From an uncultured Bacteroidales bacterium (GTDB taxonomy: Bacteria; Bacteroidota; Bacteroidia; Bacteroidales; Muribaculaceae), in NCBI GenBank assembly GCA_947176235.1, contig CAMWPM010000021.1, positions 1 to 34,545 on the forward strand: a stretch of DNA of 34,545 nt, given 5' to 3'. Below, in pieces: positions 31,841 to 34,545 of this stretch. The translations under genes were made by a program, and so were the position numbers. The notes under the pieces were generated by a model that saw only the letters and a program-made list of their open reading frames with translations, had not been told where the DNA came from and made no database searches. Numbering within the stretch: the stretch's first letter is position 1; every line of letters starts with the position of its first letter.

Positions 31841-32090
31841 AAGATGACCACATCAAAGGATGCGATGAAACTCCGAATAGACAGGATTTGAGTGCTCGCC
31901 GTACTTTGTAATCTGCCTTGTGCCGACTTACGCCGGCAACTCCCGCTCGAAGCGGGAGCGGAGCCCGCCATCGTGACGACTAAGCTTGTCTCGGTATTTC
32001 ATATTGATTTGAAGAGTTTCCCAATCTACTTTGATGCGGTCAGTAGTTTTTGGTCTTTGGTGAGGGCACTCTTGCCTTCCCTTTGTATTT
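31791..32090 (-). ncRNA. Candidate structured noncoding RNA, family not identified
   Basis: The unit has a consensus promoter upstream and a strong terminator downstream, giving an RNA of about 300 nt. A 13-bp helix joins 32041-32029 to 31858-31846 (GACCGCATCAAAG with CTTTGATGTGGTC) with one G-U wobble. Inside it, GAAACTC (32020-32014) pairs with GAGTTTC (31873-31867). CTCCCGCT and AGCGGGAG form a hairpin at 31940-31958, and GCCGGC-GTAA-GTCGGC forms one with a GNRA-type loop at 31922-31937. On the plus strand the wobble pairs of two helices become A-C mismatches, which fixes the orientation. A 5' hairpin lies at 32065-32076, and its GAGTGC could pair with GCACTC (31895-31890) as a pseudoknot. 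Only a 24-codon ORF is inside. It lacks tmRNA and RNase P hallmarks; a Bacteroidales-specific or 6S-like RNA is possible. Confidence 0.7.
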
Positions 32091-32096
32091 ATAACG

Positions 32097-32128
32097 CAAA
32101 TTTAATCTTTTGAGTTCACTTATCCAAA
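32097..32128 (-). promoter_or_regulatory. Consensus promoter of the candidate ncRNA
   Basis: On the minus strand, TTTG (32128-32125), exactly 20 nt of spacer, then TAAATTTG (32104-32097) match both elements of the Bacteroidetes housekeeping promoter. It is one of the two best promoters in the window. Transcription would start near 32090 and run left, away from the nitroreductase gene. Confidence 0.75.
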
Positions 32129-32185
32129 TATTCCCCGTCCTTATTACAGTCTTTTCCATTCATTTCAAAGTTTTTCATTTTTCAC

Positions 32186-32216
32186 TTGTGCATCTGTTTT
32201 TTTTGATGTATCTTTG
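32186..32216 (+). promoter_or_regulatory. Consensus promoter of the nitroreductase gene
   Basis: TTG at 32186-32188, 20 nt of spacer, then TATCTTTG at 32209-32216 match the Bacteroidetes consensus. The start of transcription would be near 32223, giving a leader of about 70 nt before the ATG at 32295. It is divergent from the ncRNA promoter. Confidence 0.7.
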
Positions 32217-32294
32217 ACCGGAAACGTGCTTTTCAAGTTATCACAGATCCAATCATCATATTTAATCTTTTCCTACCTGCTAATTGTTTTTCTT

Positions 32295-32930
32295 ATGAAA
32301 AAATCAAAGTACGTCATTATCGTCTTTGCCATAGCTATCCTATTGATAGCCTACCGATGGGCATTCTCCGATAATGGCTCCGATTCTAAATCTACTGACA
32401 TGAATAGCACAATCACCGACATTATGACGCGCTCAAGCATCCGCTCATATTCCGATTCCCTCGTTTCCGATGCACAGATCGACACTCTTCTTCGTGCTGC
32501 CATGGCGGCTCCTACTGCCGGCAATAAGCAGCCGTGGCGGTTTGTTGTGATTCGTGACCGGAGTATCCTCGATTCTATAGCTGCCAATTTCCCAACCATG
32601 ACCATGATGAAGCATGCTCCTCTTGCTGTGGTTGTATGTGGCGACACGGAAGCCACCTTCCAGGGTGAAGGCGTTGATTATTGGATTCAGGACGCATCGG
32701 CGGCAACCGAAAATCTCCTGCTGGCAGCCCATGCCATCGGTCTTGGCGCCGTATGGTGCGGAGTTTGTCCTCTCTCCGAGCGTATGGGTTGGTTCTCTGA
32801 CAAGCTTAAGCTCCCTGACAACATTCTGCCTCTCAACTGCATTGCCATTGGCTATCCGGCGGGCGAGAGCAGACCTAAAGATAAATGGCATCCTGAATAT
32901 GTTCATTACAACACTTGGGATGCAAAGTAA
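32295..32930 (+). CDS. Nitroreductase-family protein with N-terminal membrane anchor
   Basis: From the ATG at 32295 the protein has 211 residues. The frame extends to a TTG at 32214, but that lies within the promoter. An N-terminal anchor (KKSKYVIIVFAIAILLIAYRW, no cleavage or lipobox motif) is followed by the FMN-binding nitroreductase fold. Visible motifs are TRSSIRSYSD (phosphate contact), AAMAAPTAGNKQPWRFVVI, and IGLGAVWCGVCP with the loop before the last strand (LNCIAIGYPAGE). The family uses NAD(P)H to reduce nitro compounds, quinones or flavins. Most members are cytoplasmic and soluble, so the anchor is unusual. Which face of the membrane it occupies is not certain. The nicotinamidase-like gene follows 47 bp downstream. 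Confidence 0.85.
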   Translation: MKKSKYVIIVFAIAILLIAYRWAFSDNGSDSKSTDMNSTITDIMTRSSIRSYSDSLVSDAQIDTLLRAAMAAPTAGNKQPWRFVVIRDRSILDSIAANFPTMTMMKHAPLAVVVCGDTEATFQGEGVDYWIQDASAATENLLLAAHAIGLGAVWCGVCPLSERMGWFSDKLKLPDNILPLNCIAIGYPAGESRPKDKWHPEYVHYNTWDAK

Positions 32931-32977
32931 TTTTTCAACCTTTCTGAAAACTGTAGGAATAAACTATCCCCGCCATT

Positions 32978-33547
32978 ATGTCACAGAAAGCTTTGCTAAT
33001 TGTCGATCCTCAGATTGACTTCATCGAGGGAACGCTTCCAGTCCCCGGTGCCGTTGATGCAATGAACGATCTTGCTAAATATGTCAACGAACATGGACAC
33101 GAATATCCATTGATTATTGTGACCGCCGACCATCATCCTCTCCACCACTGCTCTTTCAATACTCAGGGAGGTCCATGGGCTGAGCATTGTATCCGCAACT
33201 CGGTGGGAGCTGCATTCTGGCCCCCGTTGTTTCAGGCACTCCACGACTACAGAGGATATGTCCACACTCTTTATAAAGGCCAGTCAGTCCATCGTGATGA
33301 ATATTCCGTCTTTAAGAACCCGTCGGTATCGGTGGAGATCCGTGCATATATCCGTGAAATGAATATTTCGAAAATTGACATCTGCGGTATTGCAGGTGAT
33401 TTCTGTGTCTCTGACACCCTTCTTGATGCGATAAGGTATTTTAGTCCGGATATGTTCAATCTCCTCCGTCGTTTCACGCCCTCTTTCGATGGCGGGCATC
33501 ATCTCGATGGAGTTGTATCTCGCTACAACATAAGTGTAACCGATTAA
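32978..33547 (+). CDS. pncA: Isochorismatase-family cysteine hydrolase, probable nicotinamidase
   Basis: The 189-residue cytoplasmic enzyme shows the nicotinamidase layout: ALLIVDPQIDFIEGTLPVPGA (catalytic Asp10) and TADHHPLHHCSF with metal ligands Asp51 and His53. WAEHCIRNSVGAAF carries the third ligand (probably His70). YKGQ supplies catalytic Lys100, and ICGIAGDFCVSDT the nucleophile Cys143. Nicotinamidase converts nicotinamide to nicotinate for NAD salvage. The Cys block reads GIAGDFCV where PncA usually has GLATDYCV, so another amide substrate is possible. It probably shares the nitroreductase promoter, which would pair an NAD(P)H-using enzyme with NAD salvage. A hairpin terminator follows. 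Confidence 0.82.
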   Translation: MSQKALLIVDPQIDFIEGTLPVPGAVDAMNDLAKYVNEHGHEYPLIIVTADHHPLHHCSFNTQGGPWAEHCIRNSVGAAFWPPLFQALHDYRGYVHTLYKGQSVHRDEYSVFKNPSVSVEIRAYIREMNISKIDICGIAGDFCVSDTLLDAIRYFSPDMFNLLRRFTPSFDGGHHLDGVVSRYNISVTD

Positions 33548-33567
33548 TAAATCTCGTAACTTCAAAA

Positions 33568-33610
33568 TAAAGACGGCACGGTGTTGAACTCTGACCCCGC
33601 GCCGTCTTTA
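33568..33610. terminator. Bidirectional terminator between convergent genes
   Basis: TAAAGACGGC (33568-33577) is perfectly complementary to GCCGTCTTTA (33601-33610), with a 23-nt spacer that can add a short CGG-CCG pairing. The arms supply T/A tracts on both strands. It lies 20 bp past the nicotinamidase-like gene and 36 bp before the opposing stop. Confidence 0.85.
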
Positions 33611-33646
33611 GTAATATTTGTAGTTTTGCCTGTAGGTGGTTGACGC

Positions 33647-34465
33647 TCACAGCTTCCCGTATTCTTCATCTGTCACTGGCTCAAGCCAGACGTTTTCCGA
33701 CTTTTCACCGGGCACCTCAAATGCCAGATGCGAAAACCATGAATCCTTGGCTGCACCATGCCAGTGCTTCACATTGGCAGGGATATGTATCACCGTTCCG
33801 GGTAGTATTTCCACCGCAGGTTTGCCTTCTTCCTGATACCATCCGCGACCAGCTACGCCTACGAGCATCTGACCGCCCCCCGTCTCTGCCTTGTGGATAT
33901 GCCAGTTGTTGCGGCATCCGGGTTCAAACGTCACATTGAAAAATGGAATTTGATCCGTTGATACTGGTGCAAGATAACTGTTACCGATGAAATACTTGGC
34001 ATAAGCCGTGTTCGGCTCTCCGATGGGAAATATCATTTCCCGCTGGAACGCTGCTTTAGCATCCTCACCGTTCACATCGTCATTCCAGACGTCTTTAGCC
34101 AGGCGGAAAGCTCCCCAAGCTTTAGGCCAACCTGCGTAAAATGCAATGTGAGTGATTATCTCAGCAGCTTCTGTTCTCGTTATTCCGTTTTTCTTAGCTT
34201 CCTGGAGATGATACGTGAGCGACGAGTCTGTGATTCCCTGGGAAATCAGACTGGTTATCGTCACCAGACTTCGGTCTCTGAGTGAAAGTAAATCATTTCT
34301 GCTCCACACTTCTCCAAAAAGCACATCATCGTTGAGATGTGCGAATTCCGGGGCAAATTCACCGAGTTGCTGGCGCCCGGCTGTCTGTACGATTTTCTGT
34401 TGTGCCATAATATTTAGAGTTAATAATATGCATACTGACACTGCCGTGATTCTGATTTTATTCAT
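33647..34465 (-). CDS. Secreted carboxymuconolactone decarboxylase-like / cupin fusion protein
   Basis: From the ATG at 34465 the protein has 272 residues. An in-frame extension to 34528 adds a poor N-terminus. A signal peptide (MNKIRITAVSVCILLTLNIM, cleavage after MAQ) is followed by a CMD-like helical domain at about 35-130 (FGEVWSRNDLLSLRDRSLVTI, EIITHIAFYAGWPKAWGAF). It lacks the CxxC-type redox pair of AhpD relatives. The C-terminal cupin (about 165-260) has a metal motif: NNWHIHKAETGGGQML with HxH and Gln, then PANVKHWHGAA with a further His. CMD-cupin fusions are common in Bacteroidetes and linked to small-molecule or aldehyde detoxification; the substrate is unknown. It is convergent with the nicotinamidase-like gene. 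No clear -7 box was found upstream. Confidence 0.85.
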   Translation of the reverse strand: MNKIRITAVSVCILLTLNIMAQQKIVQTAGRQQLGEFAPEFAHLNDDVLFGEVWSRNDLLSLRDRSLVTITSLISQGITDSSLTYHLQEAKKNGITRTEAAEIITHIAFYAGWPKAWGAFRLAKDVWNDDVNGEDAKAAFQREMIFPIGEPNTAYAKYFIGNSYLAPVSTDQIPFFNVTFEPGCRNNWHIHKAETGGGQMLVGVAGRGWYQEEGKPAVEILPGTVIHIPANVKHWHGAAKDSWFSHLAFEVPGEKSENVWLEPVTDEEYGKL

Positions 34466-34545
34466 AGTCAATATAATAATGATATTTTGATATTTAACGT
34501 GAGTTCGATATAAGAAATTCAACTCCAATAATAAAACAATCAGCC

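Noticed and set aside
31791-32090. Reading the candidate RNA as tmRNA or RNase P RNA
   Set aside because: There is no ALAA-type tag ORF, no ACCA 3' end with a TpsiC-like arm, and no RNase P core motifs (GAGGAAAGTCC, ACAGAA). The ends are set by a promoter and a terminator instead.
1-34545. Mobile elements, CRISPR arrays, tRNA or rRNA genes, toxin-antitoxin or defence genes
   Set aside because: No transposase or integrase motifs, spaced direct repeats, cloverleaf-like sequences or defence domains were seen. The gene content is core chromosomal.

Overview
The window looks like chromosomal core DNA from a gut-type member of the order Bacteroidales, plausibly a Muribaculaceae relative with moderate GC; the family is inferred. 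The evidence is type IX secretion genes in their usual company (porV-ispF and ruvA-sprA), the parA-parB-DUF5683-lytic transglycosylase module, DUF4286-ruvC, and promoters of the Bacteroidetes sigma type (-33 TTG/TTTG, about 20 nt, -7 TAnnTTTG). I see no transposase, integrase, phage gene, CRISPR array, rRNA or tRNA.

Layout. 1-3332 (+): the tail of a degenerate FAH-fold gene, porV, ispF and an OprO/P-like porin. 3202-9000 (-): dsbD and mazG, coupled by an ATGA overlap, then a small secreted protein, topB and a Cys-containing mini membrane protein whose 3' end overlaps the porin antisense. 9164-9925 (+): a YitT-like integral membrane protein. 10054-14670 (-): parA, parB, DUF5683 and an MltD-like transglycosylase. 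14927-19083 (+): trkH and trkA (potassium uptake), an EamA transporter and a sugar O-acetyltransferase. 19411-29969 (+): a C11 peptidase lipoprotein, an MscS channel with a large insert, ruvA and the giant sprA. 29979-30743 (-): a GT2 glycosyltransferase. 30845-31754 (+): DUF4286 and ruvC. 32295-33547 (+): a membrane-anchored nitroreductase and a nicotinamidase-like hydrolase. 33647-34465 (-): a secreted CMD-cupin fusion.

How they work together. SprA is the outer-membrane translocon of type IX secretion and PorV is its partner that carries cargo away, so two physically interacting parts of one machine are encoded 21 kb apart here. RuvA and RuvC are both present, each in a separate conserved pair. 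TrkH and TrkA form one potassium uptake system, and the MscS channel supplies osmotic release.

The strongest unexplained signal is in the gap between ruvC and the nitroreductase gene. A minus-strand unit at about 31791-32128 has a consensus promoter (TTTG-N20-TAAATTTG), a strong terminator hairpin, a 13-bp long-range closing helix and several nested hairpins. Two of these helices contain G-U wobbles that would be A-C mismatches on the other strand. It reads as a structured noncoding RNA of about 300 nt whose family I cannot name.
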